Source: Otatea glauca (Eukaryota; Streptophyta; Magnoliopsida; Poales; Poaceae). From it: DNA of 64,000 nucleotides. Location of the stretch: assembly GCA_036346275.1 (NCBI GenBank), contig CM070720.1, positions 10,207,278 through 10,271,277 of the forward strand. Reading direction: 5' to 3'. The notes beneath the pieces are model-generated. The model saw only the letters and a list, made by a program, of their open reading frames with translations, had not been told where the DNA came from and searched no databases. Position 1 is the first letter of the stretch, and each line of letters opens with the position of its first letter. This document shows positions 44,107 to 55,860 of the stretch, in pieces. Position numbers and translations under genes: made by a program.

Positions 44107-45877
44107 TGAAGGACCGAAATGGCGATCAGAGGAGGGGTGAATGATCACAAATAAAATTTTTCCCCACACAAAATGATCCGACCAAGCCCACAGACAATTC
44201 AATTAAAAGGAGCAAATGAAATGGAGGAATTTTCCTGCAAGTACAGTATGACCGAGTTGAATCAGTAGCACCAGAATCCGGTATGACCACACGAAGGGCG
44301 GTATGACCAGGCTCAAGGACAGTAGGAAGAATAAAGCCAAGAACAGCACGAACTCAAAAGCTAAAATGAGGAATCTTTTGATCAGCTAGACAAGAACTTA
44401 TGAAACTTGGTAGATGTGATCCTAAGGATGTCAGGAACTTATTCTAACCTTTAATCGCAAGGATTGACATCAAAGTTCTGACCTTTTTCACTTTGAAGGA
44501 AGAACACACCAAGTTTGAGCAAAACTCAAGAACTTGATCTTGGACTTACTCGTGGGATTTTGATGATCAAGATGATCTTGGATAACCTCCCACATGTCAC
44601 AGCAAGCAGGAACACAAGTCCAAAACCCCTCATACATGATCTAGAAGAATGATTCACTTAAGCACACAAGATCGGTTTCTTGCAAGAAAGAACACAAGAT
44701 TTGCCTAGATGATTGGGACATGGTCTGAAGAAGACTCATCCATCAATCATATATCATCAGCACAAGATCCACAAGCATTTAGAAGGAGGGGAGGCAAATC
44801 CAAATAAGCAAGAAGCAGATTGCAAGAATGTAAATTGCAGAATTTAATTGCTAAATTTAAATTCGTAAAGTAAATTCAAGCATAAGAGAAAATGATTTGC
44901 ATTTTTGGAAGGGAGGTTTACAAAGCCTCACAACAAAGTAGGCAAAAAGCTCAAGGGAGCCAAAACCTCTAAAACCTTCAAGAGGAGGAAGGTTACCCCC
45001 CCTCTATTTATACTACTCTTGAGTCACCCTCCATCCTTGGATGAGTTCCTTCTACCCTAAGGACCACCATCAAGGGCTAAGAACGACTCCCACACACAGC
45101 CATACTAACTAGACCTACTACCCTATCACCTAGACCACGATCCGATGGCCCTCCTTGATCCGAGTAGCTCCTAGATAGTATCTCAACCATTCCTTGTCTT
45201 CTAGGTTCGCAGTGACTCCATCTCCGATCATCTTCTGGTGATCTTCGATCGTCTAGACATCCAGCGCACCTCGCCTAGTCCCGGTCATCCTTCGCTTCAC
45301 CATGACCTAGCACCGTCATCCTGCAACCATAAAAAACAAGGAAAACCCATCACATAGAAATGTCCACCAAAGATATGCAATAATCATCCAATTGCATCGC
45401 TCAACAGGTCGGCACTACCGCTGAACTAATGTTTCGACCGCATCGAGTGATCGACCATTGTCCAACTTGATACCGAGTCTATCGACCTCAACTCGATACC
45501 AAGTCTATCGAACTCATGTCCCACTCAATACCAAGTCTATCAACCTCATGTCCAACTCGATCGATCACGGCACCAAGTTGATAAAATGATATCGAATAAC
45601 AATTGGTTAAACTAAGGACTCGAGTTGAGATGACGGCAGAACGCTCGACCCAGCAACATTTCTACTCGATACTTAGCTATTACAAATCTACTTGAGTCAT
45701 TCAACCACAAGTCGACGGGGCGTTACTCGAGGCCGGTAGAGCCGCTCATGACAGACACAACTCAAATTGCTTCAATTTGAAAATCCAATTCAAATCAAAC
45801 TCAAACCAGAGCATACCAAGCTCAAATTTAGTCAAATACTCATCACCAACATGGGTAGACCTCCACATGATCTTTCA
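44107..45877 (-). repeat. SIRE-like copia solo LTR, minus strand (1,771 bp)
   Basis: Perfect CATTA duplications flank it (44102-44106, 45878-45882). The inverted start TGAAAGATCATGTGGAGG resembles the plus-strand LTR start at 51542 (TGTGAGACCATGTAGAGG). The inverted end reads ATTCACCCCTCC then CGGTCCTTCA, like 54612-54648. An inverted TATA box is at 45001-45014 (CCTCTATTTATACT). Part of it (about 45411-45760) is foreign Retand-like sequence. Confidence 0.75.
45411..45760 (+). repeat. Retand/Tat 3'-region fragment inside the SIRE-like LTR
   Basis: Words such as CGACCCAGCA, TACTCGATACT and ATCTACT-GAGTC-TTCAA occur here in the same order as at 40995-41100, just upstream of the Retand/Tat purine tract. 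Neither LTR nor tract is included, so it is an internal fragment. Confidence 0.55.
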
Positions 45878-46756
45878 CATTATGAGATGATTATGTCATA
45901 TGGGAAAAGCATTACAACCTCTGTAGAGTGTAAATCTATTCGAATAGCCATGTTCCCGATCATGGACATCGCTTGGTTATTTCTCACAATAAGTAGTTTT
46001 GTATTTTTAAAACTGGTCAAGGAATGTATTGATAGAGAATATATGCATAGTTTGGCTGGCAAGATGACTTTGCTGAGTTTTAATGTTGTGGCAGGATGCC
46101 ACAAGTTGTATATGATAATTTTGCTTAATTATTACTTGGTTAAAAAATGTCAAATGTTCTTATAAATTCTATTTTCAATCTACTACTTGTTATTGCTAAA
46201 TAAATCTTGCTTTATGTAAAACTAGAAAAACCTTGTATTATAGCCATTCCTTTGAGGTAGCCTTGCATACTATATATATTTGTGTAGAAGTCTTGCGGAG
46301 TATGATTTTCATACTCAACCATTGCTTATTAATCATATTCAGAGGATGGAGTTGAAGACCCATCATGTGGTTACCTTTACACGACAGGCTTCGGTGACGA
46401 AGATGACGCTTTCCAGGTTGCCCCCAAATAGTTGCCTGTGGGAGGGCTGGGCACACTAGGTGGGCTCTGTGGTCATTTGGTGCCTCTTATTTTGCTTTCG
46501 CTGTATTAATTATCATGTGAACTGTTTGTCCGGCTGGCCCTATTACCAAAACTAGTCATGTATGACTTAACTTTGAATGCTTAATATTATATACTACAGT
46601 CATTTCTTTCGTGTATAGATATGATATGTCAATGTTGAATGTGTGTCATAGCTTTTGATCGTGAGATTGGCATAGTATACACATAGGGGTCAGAATGCAA
46701 ATCCTGGGTCTCAACATGATGGCATTGAAACGGCCAGATATGAGGTACTCATATCC

Positions 46757-49700
46757 TGTCGAGACTCGAATTTACAAATCCGGACCCTCTGTGTAAATCG
46801 CACTAGTCCAGGATCACGCTAGTGCACACAGGCTCAACATTGGTATATATCACAATCATACACAGCGATAACATAAATAAGACACCATTTATTGAATAAA
46901 AATAATTGTACGACCTTATGGTCAACTTACATTATTAAGCCACACATGGCTAAACCAAGAATAATAAACTAAGACAATGCAGTGAAATAGAAAGACATAG
47001 ACAACCCATCAGTTTACCACAGGCAACTGACAAGGCTTGAACCCTAAACACTCATGTCCTCCTGGTACTCCTCCTCCATTACAGGTGTAGACTCTTCAGC
47101 TGTTGATGTTGTAGTTGGCAAGGGTGAGTACTTAAAGAACTCAACAATTTGTGCATAGAATGCAATTCTAATTAACTATATGCAAGGCTTATTCCAAAGG
47201 AATGGCTATTTTGTAGTAAAGCAGCATTTAAGTATGAATACAATAAATAGTTTGAAAGACAGTAAAATAAATAACAGCAAATAATAACTTTCAGCATTTT
47301 CCAAGTAAACTAGTTATCCAGTTCTAAGTCAAGTTTCCAACCTCCAATGGAAACCTACCATCCCAACCAAGTTTTCATTTTATAAACTCTAACCCTTGAT
47401 TATAATTCCCAAACTATGCTCAATACCACGAGCACGACTATCTGAATAGATTTACACTCTGCAAAGGTTATGCACTTTACCCACATGATACAACCATACA
47501 CCACAAAGACGAGTGATTATAACAAAGCCTTTACAATACTCAATCTTAACTCAATACTACCTACTAAGGTTTCAACACTGAAGGGCTAAACCACCACATC
47601 AGGTCCCCCCTCTTGCACCATGTGAATTAATCCATGAACCCAGGACTCACACCACCACTAGTAGTACCAAATCTAAGACTTTGTAAATTAATCACTAGGT
47701 TGTCCCATTCCAAACAAGTGGTTGCATATTTGACTCAGGTCAAAGGCTTGCAACGTTAAGTCCTTAAGATGACTAGGGCAAGGCTTCCACATACCCTCTG
47801 CCCTTTAGCCCACCTTGGCACACTGCCCCTTGCCACTTGTCCCAATCTAAATGATTACCACCCCAGTTGATTACCAAACACCACGTGCTATCAATAAGTC
47901 AACATTGTTGTGTGATATCCCTCACCACTACAACACAATATCATCGTGTGACAACACCTCACACACAAATTCATAATCATGTTCCATATTCCATTATTCA
48001 AGATTAACTTTCGATATTTCATAAGACATGTGATTTACGTGGCATGGCTAAGCATAGTAACACGGTCTAACCAACCCATGTTGATTTTAATATTAACCAA
48101 CTAATAATGAACCAATCTAGAGTGACGATAAATCATGGCATACAAATGATAAGGTAGGGTATAGATCAATTAGGTAGATTAGCTAAATCCTAATTTGATT
48201 TGAAACAGTTACATACAGAAATAACACGCATAAAGTAACAACATAGCAATTTTATAAACTGGGTTCAACATGATCAAAGCACAACTTGCCATGGAAAAGG
48301 TCTTGTTTTTGCTCTCAAATCTGTTCTTGAGTCAACGGATCTTTCTCAGACACTCCAAGCACTTCGACGTCTATGCGTAACGAGAAAGAACGCCAAATAA
48401 ATACCAAAACATAGATAAAGAAAACTCCAAAAATCAAATAAAATTCACCATTAAATAGATCTCAATTTTACAAATTTTTGGAAATTTGAATCACCTCAAT
48501 CGAAGCTCGTATAAGGGAGAACGGGCTCTCGAAAGATTCAAAATCCTAAAAATCAGAAAATTGGATAATAAAATAATATACCGAATTATTTTTTAAAATT
48601 GAAAAGGAATTTTATTGTGTCACGCTGATGTCATCATGACGTCATCGCCGAGCTAGACCAATCATGTTGTGACACATCGCCTCGGTCCATGGACTTGGTC
48701 CATCGTGGATGCGGTCCACGACTCCTCGGGCTCCGTACCCGACACGCGGCGCAACACAATTGGCTGCAGAGCTACCCTAGCCGGGCTCTCGATGGCCAAC
48801 AGGCAGCGAGACATAGGCTACACACGCGTCGCACATCCCGCTACCCCGATGGATCCAATGGCCAATGCTCATCCCAGCGTTGAGAACACATGACAAAGCG
48901 CGGAGCTAGCCACGCGTCAAAGATCCAACGGCCATAGCCAGATCGAACGGTCAAGACCTCACGCTAGCCTGACGAACTTGCCACAATGATGCCATTGATG
49001 GAGACGAACACGACGACCTTAACAATGGAGTTACCTCGTCGAATCAATCTAGGATTGTGCGGATCTGGTGGAGTTGAAGACAGCTAGTTCAACGGTGGCT
49101 TCAACGTGACCCAAAACGTGGCGACTGACGAGATTCGAGAACAAAAATCACGGTGGCTCCTTCTTCCCCTCTGGTGACCTCGCAAGCTTCGACGGCAACT
49201 CCTCAAGAAACGAAACGTGGGGCGTTCTAAGAAGCATGGAACGGGGATCTCGATACGGGTGCTAATGAACCTTTCGAAGGCCTTGGGCACCATGCACGGG
49301 CCAGAAATCCCAACCGACACGACACCCTCCTATTTCAATACGACAGTGACCTCGCACGGGAACGAGGCACAACAACCATTTGATTCGAAACGAACGGCCA
49401 TGACGCAACCACACACGGAACAATCCTACCCGCACACGTGTCGAATCCTAACGGTTCGGATTGGATGAGTCCCGAACCGGTACGTGCAAATTGTGACTGC
49501 TTGATGCTAATCCGATGGCTGACAACACCTACATCTGCCCAGATGAAAGTGGCCATGCGATTACTATCCAACAGCTGAGATTCATCCACGCACATGGCTT
49601 GAAAATGGCCATTGGATTACGATCCAACGAACGACGCTTTAGCTTCTAGAATTTAGGCTGATGGGCCAGGTCGCACAGTGATGGGCCGATTTGGACTGAA

Positions 49701-50041
49701 CCACGGGCTTTCGGCCCAAGCACTATTCACCAATTTTCCCACGATTTCCTCAATTAAAATAATTCAGGTAATTAAAATAATTAGTTTAATCATTAAAAAT
49801 ACCAGGAAAAATCCAAGGAAAATCTCAAAAATACTTTGGGACATTTTGAACTCAAATAAAATATTTTTAGCTAAAATTTATTTAAATTTTATCTATAATT
49901 AATTAATTTTAAAAAAAGGCCAATATACTTAATTTAAAATAATGCAAATAAAATCCAAAAAAATCCAATAAATTCAAAAAAATCCATAAAATGCACTAAC
50001 AACACAATAAATTAATAAAAAGCAAAAATTGGGATGTTACA
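46757..50041 (-). repeat. Solo Tekay-type LTR, minus strand (3,285 bp)
   Basis: The inverted end TGTCGAGACTCG is at 46757 and the inverted start GGGATGTTACA at 50041. Perfect TATCC duplications lie at 46752-46756 and 50042-50046. The end hairpin is at 46790-46830 and a TGACGTCA site at 48637-48644. No internal coding region is present. Confidence 0.9.
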
Positions 50042-50523
50042 TATCCCATTCCAAAACCCCCAATCTTTTCCTAATCCCTTAATCCAAACACCGAATTAAA
50101 CGTAACCCATTCCCACTTCCCATATCACGCAATCCAAATGTCACCTATGTAGTTAAGAAACTTGACTGTGAAAAGTAGAGGAGCCAGGAAATTTCGGGTG
50201 CCTGGGCAAGCCTAATTACGGCCATAAATGTGAACAGGTCCATATACACATCACACAAGCAAAAATGAGAACTGCAATAAGTTTTTTTTAACTAAAAGCA
50301 TAGTCTAATACACATGTAAACATTCATGGATGAAGACAAAGAAAGATGTGATAAGTACCTCACTACGACACTACCAACGCTTCGAAGTTTCACTAATAAA
50401 AGTCCAACCACACACCAAAAGAGACTCTGCAAGATAAAATATATTGATTAGTGCATCATATTACATTAAAAATATATTCACATTGAAGTATTGAACTAGT
50501 GCATCACGTATCACTAATGTGCA
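50042..50523. other. Unassigned AT-rich region
   Basis: It contains CCCATTCCAAAACCCCC-type sequence and a GGAGCCAGGAAATTTCGGG word (50189) that could belong to the hAT element to its right. No frame or terminal repeat could be supported. Confidence 0.4.
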
Positions 50524-51080
50524 ATCACGCCTGGATAACTTACTTGACACACTTAATATGAGCACTATTTACACCACCAACATGCTCAGACAATGATTTA
50601 TATTCATGCTTCTGATCACTAAACTCTATTTTGTTGAACACATTAAAACCAAAGTGTCCTGTCCTTCTCGAGCTTAAACAGAAAGCAATAAAAGTAATAT
50701 ACGGTATCCCAAGATTCACTATATTTTATCCAATCATACTTATGACACCATGCTTGTGTAAAAGGCTCTTGTACAATTTCCAAATTATTTGCAAGAAAAA
50801 TTCACAATAGGTTGGGTTGGTCCTATATGTATGTATGGCCTTCTAACTTGGTCTTGAATTTCAGAGGCATACTTATCTATTTATTTCCTAAGAGCAAGAT
50901 CACTTAAAATTCATCCAAATTAAGCACACAGACTTCATTAGCATTATTTGGTTGTGTTGGTGGACCTTGACCTTGTGGTTGTGCCACTTCAACTTGTGCT
51001 TGATTTTGTGGTTTAGCTAAACTTGTACTTCCACGACCATCACTTGCAAGGCTTCTCTTATCAACCAAAAACCTCCTCAT
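50524..51080 (-). pseudogene. hAT-type transposase remnant with TTF zinc-finger region
   Basis: On the minus strand a start MRRFLVDKRSLASDGRG (51080) leads through a Gln/Pro-rich segment to LNLDEF. Then, across frame changes, KYASEIQDQVRRPYI, GPTQPIVNF and finally GFNVFNKIEFSDQKHEYKS and LSEHVGGVNSAHIKC. This order matches plant proteins annotated as zinc finger MYM-type protein 1-like or DUF4371 hAT transposases, whose TTF finger ends in HVGGxNSxH. Several shifts and stops occur and the catalytic domain is absent. Confidence 0.6.
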
Positions 51081-51541
51081 TTATGAAATTTCGCAAATCA
51101 AATAATAAATTTTTAGCTCTTACCAACATTGCATAATAGATAATACAACAAAATATCAATATCGAAACAAGGTGTTCTTATTATTCTACATCAAATTCAT
51201 TTTGTATAAGAGATAATAGTATAATATGGAAAGACATCTTGATTATCTTGCTTCTCATCTTGCTGTAAAAATGATCATGGTGAACAATTGTTCCTTTCTT
51301 TGGATCATGAGCAAAGTTGAGCTTTTATGAGATAATTTTTCTTGATTTTTAGAGCATAGTGGACAACTTGTTCTTTCCTATTGTTTGCTCTAAATCTTAT
51401 CTTGCTAATTTGGTCTTGTTCACAAATTTATCTTTGATTTAGACAAAGTGAGGCTCTTACAACTAAAATTGAATTTACCTCAAAACAAACTTAATTTGAT
51501 ACCTTTTCAGTGTTTGTCAATATACTCATCAAGGGGGAGAT
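51081..51541 (+). other. Non-coding 3' end of a SIRE-like copia element
   Basis: This AT-rich sequence has no reading frame. It ends in a polypurine tract (51530-51541, CAAGGGGGAGAT) directly before the LTR start. CTCATCAAGGGGGAGAT is the common form in SIRE/Maximus elements. The pol gene itself is not present. Confidence 0.5.
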
Positions 51542-52157
51542 TGTGAGACCATGTAGAGGTCAACCCCTAGATGTGTGATGAGTATTTGACATTTGTTAGG
51601 CTTGTGTTGATTTATGTGAGTTTGTTTTGGGCTTGGAAAACTGAATTTGTAATTGGGCTACTGTCGGTGTGCTGTTAATTAAATATTGCATATTATATTG
51701 AGCAATGTTATGTGATGTTTTGCTTATCTATGATGGTTGCAGGACTTCAGAGCTAGTCATGGTAAGGCGGAGGAGATCGGGACTAAGCTAAGAGAGCTAA
51801 GGTCCAGACGGTCAAGGTGACGTCTGAAGATGACTAAGGTTGGAGAGTTACTACAAGCCAGGATGACAAGTGGATTGATGAGATGCTAACTAAGCCATAC
51901 TCAAGCGAAGTAGGATCGTTGGATGAAGGGTTCGCGGTTAGAGTAGTGGTTCAATTAGTGTTAAATGATTAAAACTCATTATGTTGTTGGGTTGCGGGTT
52001 AGCCTATGTATGAGTGAGGGAGTGAATGAGCCAAGAAGGTTATCTAAGGGTGGAGGTTGCTCCTACCATGTATGAGTGAGGGAGTGAATCTCAACCCTTG
52101 ATGTGGTTTCTTGAGGGTCAAAAAGGACATTCAAGGGTGGAGGTTGCTCTTAGTTTG

Positions 52158-52170
52158 CTATAAATAGAGG
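52158..52170 (+). promoter_or_regulatory. TATA box of the SIRE-like LTR
   Basis: CTATAAATAGAGG is a near-perfect plant TATA box and is followed by a G-rich leader. The same box is found inverted in the other SIRE-like LTR at 45001-45014. Confidence 0.65.
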
Positions 52171-52459
52171 GGGGAGGGATGCCTCCATGCCACGTCTTAG
52201 AGAAGGATTTTTGGTTTCCTTATGCTCCTTTGAGGTTTACCCACCAAGAAGTATGGCTTTGTAACCATTCCTCTCTAATAAATGCAAGATTCAAGTTCAT
52301 CTATATTCTGAAATTTATTTTATTTCTTGCATTTTTTGCTTGGTTCTTTCATACAACTTGAGCTTTTCTTTCCCTCCTTCTACTTGCTGTAGTTCTATTG
52401 GATCTAGAATGTGTAAGAGGTTGAGAAACTCATCTAGATCATGTCCCAACCCAGCAAGA

Positions 52460-53910
52460 TCCATGATACGAATGGTGGCCCGATCTTCCGACAGGTAGTA
52501 GTATATCGATGTTGGAGAACTCGACTTTGACGATCTGGCTTCCAATCAGAACTCGCGACCTATCTAGGGCTCGTGGAGCTGGAGATATAACGCAGAGTGG
52601 CGGCAGGGGCAAACTGAGTAGGACTCAGTTTGGTTTTGGGGGTTGGCGGTGGTGGGATGACTAACGGTGCAAAACAAGAACTAGGGCAATGAAAGGTGAT
52701 GACTAGAGACTAGGATCACGACTTCAAACCAGCAACAAGATGACGACGATGGACACGAACACAACAAAGAGAAACTGAAAACAAAAATTGCAAAGGCACA
52801 AGGGGTTGTAGGACAGCTGAATCGATGAGGAACTTTTTTTGTGGGGCAATTTTTCTGGACTCTAGGACGATGGAAAAACTAAAGTGGGGATACAAGGATT
52901 ACATATCGGGCAATCTTTTGACAGGTAGTAGTATATCGATTGTTGGAGAACTCGACGTTGATGATCATACTTCCAATCAGAATTGACCTGAACCCTGCAA
53001 TCACTACACCACGGCTCCGTAGGTTATGAACCACGCACAAACACGGTTGACCTCACCAAGAAGACTAATCCCTGCATGCAAATCGAGAACAAAAGCAACA
53101 ATGTAGAAGATGCAATCTGAAATTGTGAATTATATTAAGCACACGAGTTGGGGTTCCACAAACCGATGTACGGCGAAAAATGACAAAGTGTCTAGTTGTA
53201 ATCTAAGCAAAACCCAATTGTCTAAGGCGGCGGCTACTGAGTATATGATAGGGAGGGATGTGAGAGGGTTGAGATAGGGTTTGTGCAGCTAGGAGAGCCC
53301 ACACAACCTAGGCTTGGGCTCCCACACGCTTACAAGGCCCGACACAGCCCAAAACAGTAATATAACACATTGTTTCAATGATTTTGGCTGATCTGCAATG
53401 AATCTGGTGCTAGTATTAGATCCATTGGAAAGATCTCGTTGTTATCATTCTAACGAGCACAAGAACTCCTCCATTGGACTCCGTATGAGGGAGCCTGTTT
53501 TAATGTAGTGCTATCTGCTGAGTCCAAAATGAACAAAGAGCCCAAATTGTGGATGACTTGGAGTTCGACTTGATTTGGCGTGGCAAGGGTGGAGTCCAGC
53601 TGGGGATGTGGTTGCGTGGAGGTGATGGCACCCTTCGAAAAGTGCGCCAACTTGGAGTAGAGGTGGCCGGTTCGACTTGGCATCAATTTGAATTGTGCCA
53701 ACAAACTGAGTGCTTGTGGCTGTCCTGGTGGTGCTTCTCCCATGTTCCTAAGTAGTAAAACATTACAAATATTTAGTAGCATCCCATTCTCAATATCATT
53801 ATTATGAACAACGAGAAATGAGCTCACCTCATGATTTAATTTACGTTCACGATCTCTTGTTAAAGGACCATGATGTATGAGTGTATCCAGATGTATGAGC
53901 GTATCCAAAA
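52460..53910 (-). mobile_element. Fragment of another retroelement, minus strand, inside the SIRE-like LTR
   Basis: A minus frame at 53908-53450 (152 codons) begins DTLIHHGPLTRDRERKLN, then EVSSFLVVHNNDIENGMLL and LLLRNMGE. This resembles the GP(I/L)TRxRxRxLN tail that follows integrase in some grass Ty3/gypsy polyproteins. Downstream on the minus strand GGGCTCCCACACGCTTAC and a non-coding stretch look like the 3' region and LTR of the same element. Ends were not found. A ~65-base word is present twice (52490-52555 and 52920-52985). Confidence 0.4.
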
Positions 53911-54648
53911 GAGTGATGTCCTCATCAATCCATTAGAACTTATTCTTGCTCAAGTTATGCTTGCAACATCATGTTCTTGAATCGAAATCGCTATTTTTGT
54001 TGCAGCATAAAAGGTTGAGACCTTGGGTTTATCCTTGCAATTCCTTTTGAAATCATAGTCCTAAAGTTATTTCCTAGTCATGGTTCAAGTTTTATCAAGT
54101 TTGGTTGGATAGATCAAAAGTTATTAACGTTTCATTATTGTCAAAGTTTCTGAAACCTTTGTTTTTATGCAGCGTGAATGTTGAGCTAGATAGGCCACTC
54201 ATTTAGGCTTTTCTTTGAAATTCCTTTATGTTTCTTGTTTTATCAATTTTTGATAACTAGATAAAATGTTATTGAGGTTTCTTCATGATCATGTTTCTAA
54301 AATCTCTGTTTTTGTGTAGCGTGGATGTTGAGCTAGATAGGTATCACATTTGAGCTTTATTTTGAAAATCCTTTTGGGGTCATGTGACCCTAAGGACTTT
54401 ATGTTACTATGGTTCAAGTTTCATCAATTTTGGATGAGTAGATCTAAAGTTATTCACGTTTCTTGATGGTCAAGTTTGATATTTCTGCTTATCCGAGTTG
54501 CTGAAATTCTTACTCCATTCATTCTACTTTTGGTGTTTTTAAACCTAATGTTTGCTCCATAGCACTAGTATTCTTGAAGAGATTTTTGAGAGGAAAATTT
54601 TATTTAGCTCCTATTCACCCCCTCTAGTCGCTGGTTTCGGTCCTTTGA

Positions 54649-55860
54649 GTATAATACCTAATAGACTAATAGTCTAATATATAGTAATTATATCCCCACT
54701 TGCCTCATCAATGGCTCAATCTTCACTGTCCTCACTCCTAAGCTCTCCCTCTATTCCCAAACCACAGTGCTAGAGCCCAGTGGCATAGAGCCAGAGCTGT
54801 CCACCCACCTTGCTGGCTCGCTCGGCTCAACACCGCCTGCCGCTCTGTCAGCACTGCCCCCTGCTCCACTGCCTCTAGCCAACCATCGAGCCTGCCGCCT
54901 ACTCCATTGTCCAACGCCCTCAGTGCCCCACTAGCTAGCGCACGGTGTACCGATGCCATCTGCCGCTCCACCACCCCTCCTTCGCCACAGCCTCCACCGA
55001 GCTCGCCCCTACTCCGCCACCTGTAGCCTACTGGCCCACACACAGTGCCACTGCTGCTCCGCCTTCCCCTGCTCTACCAAGTTTGAGCTTGCCCCTACAA
55101 CATGCTCCACCACCTCCACCACCAGGCTGCCCCTTTCTTGGCCGCCTGCAGAAGAAGAGGATTAGGTATTTGAGGGAGACCAAAGAGATGTAGCGAGCCA
55201 GGAATAGGAGGAATAGGGGATCGATCCCTTGATTCCTTCCTCCGATCGGATCTAGAATGAGGTGGTTTGTATGCTTTGGAAGTTGGCCCACTGGCCGGCC
55301 TGTTGGCATGAGACGGCCTAGTCATAACATTGGCTTTTGGCAAGAGCTTGCCTGGGAGAAGGCCAGGACTGATGGCTTCCATGGAGCCAACGATGGCTGG
55401 AGTGCTCACTGTTGGTCACCAATGAGCCCAAGCAGGTGCCCACCCTGCGGAGAGCTGCCTCTGACTCTGACTGTGCATGTGTCACAGACTGTTTGGATCA
55501 AAGGAAACAGCCGCATGGACTTCAAAGACTATGGATCACACCCACAAGAATGGAATAGTGAAAGTCCATCACTACTTGTCAAACCACTGCTGACAGACGA
55601 TAGGCTTCTTTCTCTTGGCTTCTATCTCCTCCCTACCACTTCTTCCTCTCTACAACCTGACTTCTCCTTCTTTCTCCCCAGGCTCTTGCACCCCACTTGG
55701 CTCTATGTCTTCCTTCTTCAACCTTCTAGGTCCTTTTTCTTCTTCTCCTCTATTCCAGATCCTTGTATATATAGTTGGTTCCTATGTTCCATAGGGGTCC
55801 TGTTTAGGCACCGTTTGGAACTTGGGGAAAAAATTCCTATGTTCCAAATGGACCCTTAAT
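54649..55860. other. Unassigned C/T-rich region
   Basis: The long frames (for example 55257-55859, 200 codons) have unfamiliar composition, no start context and no domain. A short inverted pair GGGTCCTGTTTAGG / CCAAATGGACCC at 55795-55852 may be a small terminal-repeat relic. I see no supported gene. Confidence 0.5.

Larger units (their letters stand above)
42443..46716 (+). repeat. Old, degenerate plus-strand Tekay-type LTR (3' part)
   Basis: Signature blocks of the LTR are present but eroded: the CAAGCACCTACTTTGATCATATTTGAACCC block (43308), 'acaacctctgtagagtgtaaatctattcgaatag' (45915), and an end GGGTCTCAACA at 46716. A SIRE-like solo LTR (44107-45877) interrupts it. The start may lie as far left as about 19260. 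No gene is supported; the frame 45767-46165 is a shadow. Confidence 0.55.
51542..54648 (+). repeat. SIRE-like copia 3' LTR with an internal insertion
   Basis: It starts TGTGAGACCATG after the purine tract and ends near CGGTCCTTTGA (about 54648), after ATTCACCCCCTCTAG typical of SIRE LTR ends. A TATA box, CTATAAATAGAGG, is at 52158-52170. The interior 52460-53910 is foreign. The right boundary is approximate because the terminal CA is mutated. Confidence 0.55.

Noticed and set aside
45767..46165. 132-codon plus-strand frame with hydrophobic segments
   Set aside because: Crosses the border between the SIRE-like LTR end, the CATTA duplication and the old LTR relic, so it cannot be a native gene.
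55257..55859. 200-codon plus-strand frame
   Set aside because: Biased, repetitive composition (runs of Pro, Leu and Phe), poor start context and no recognisable domain.
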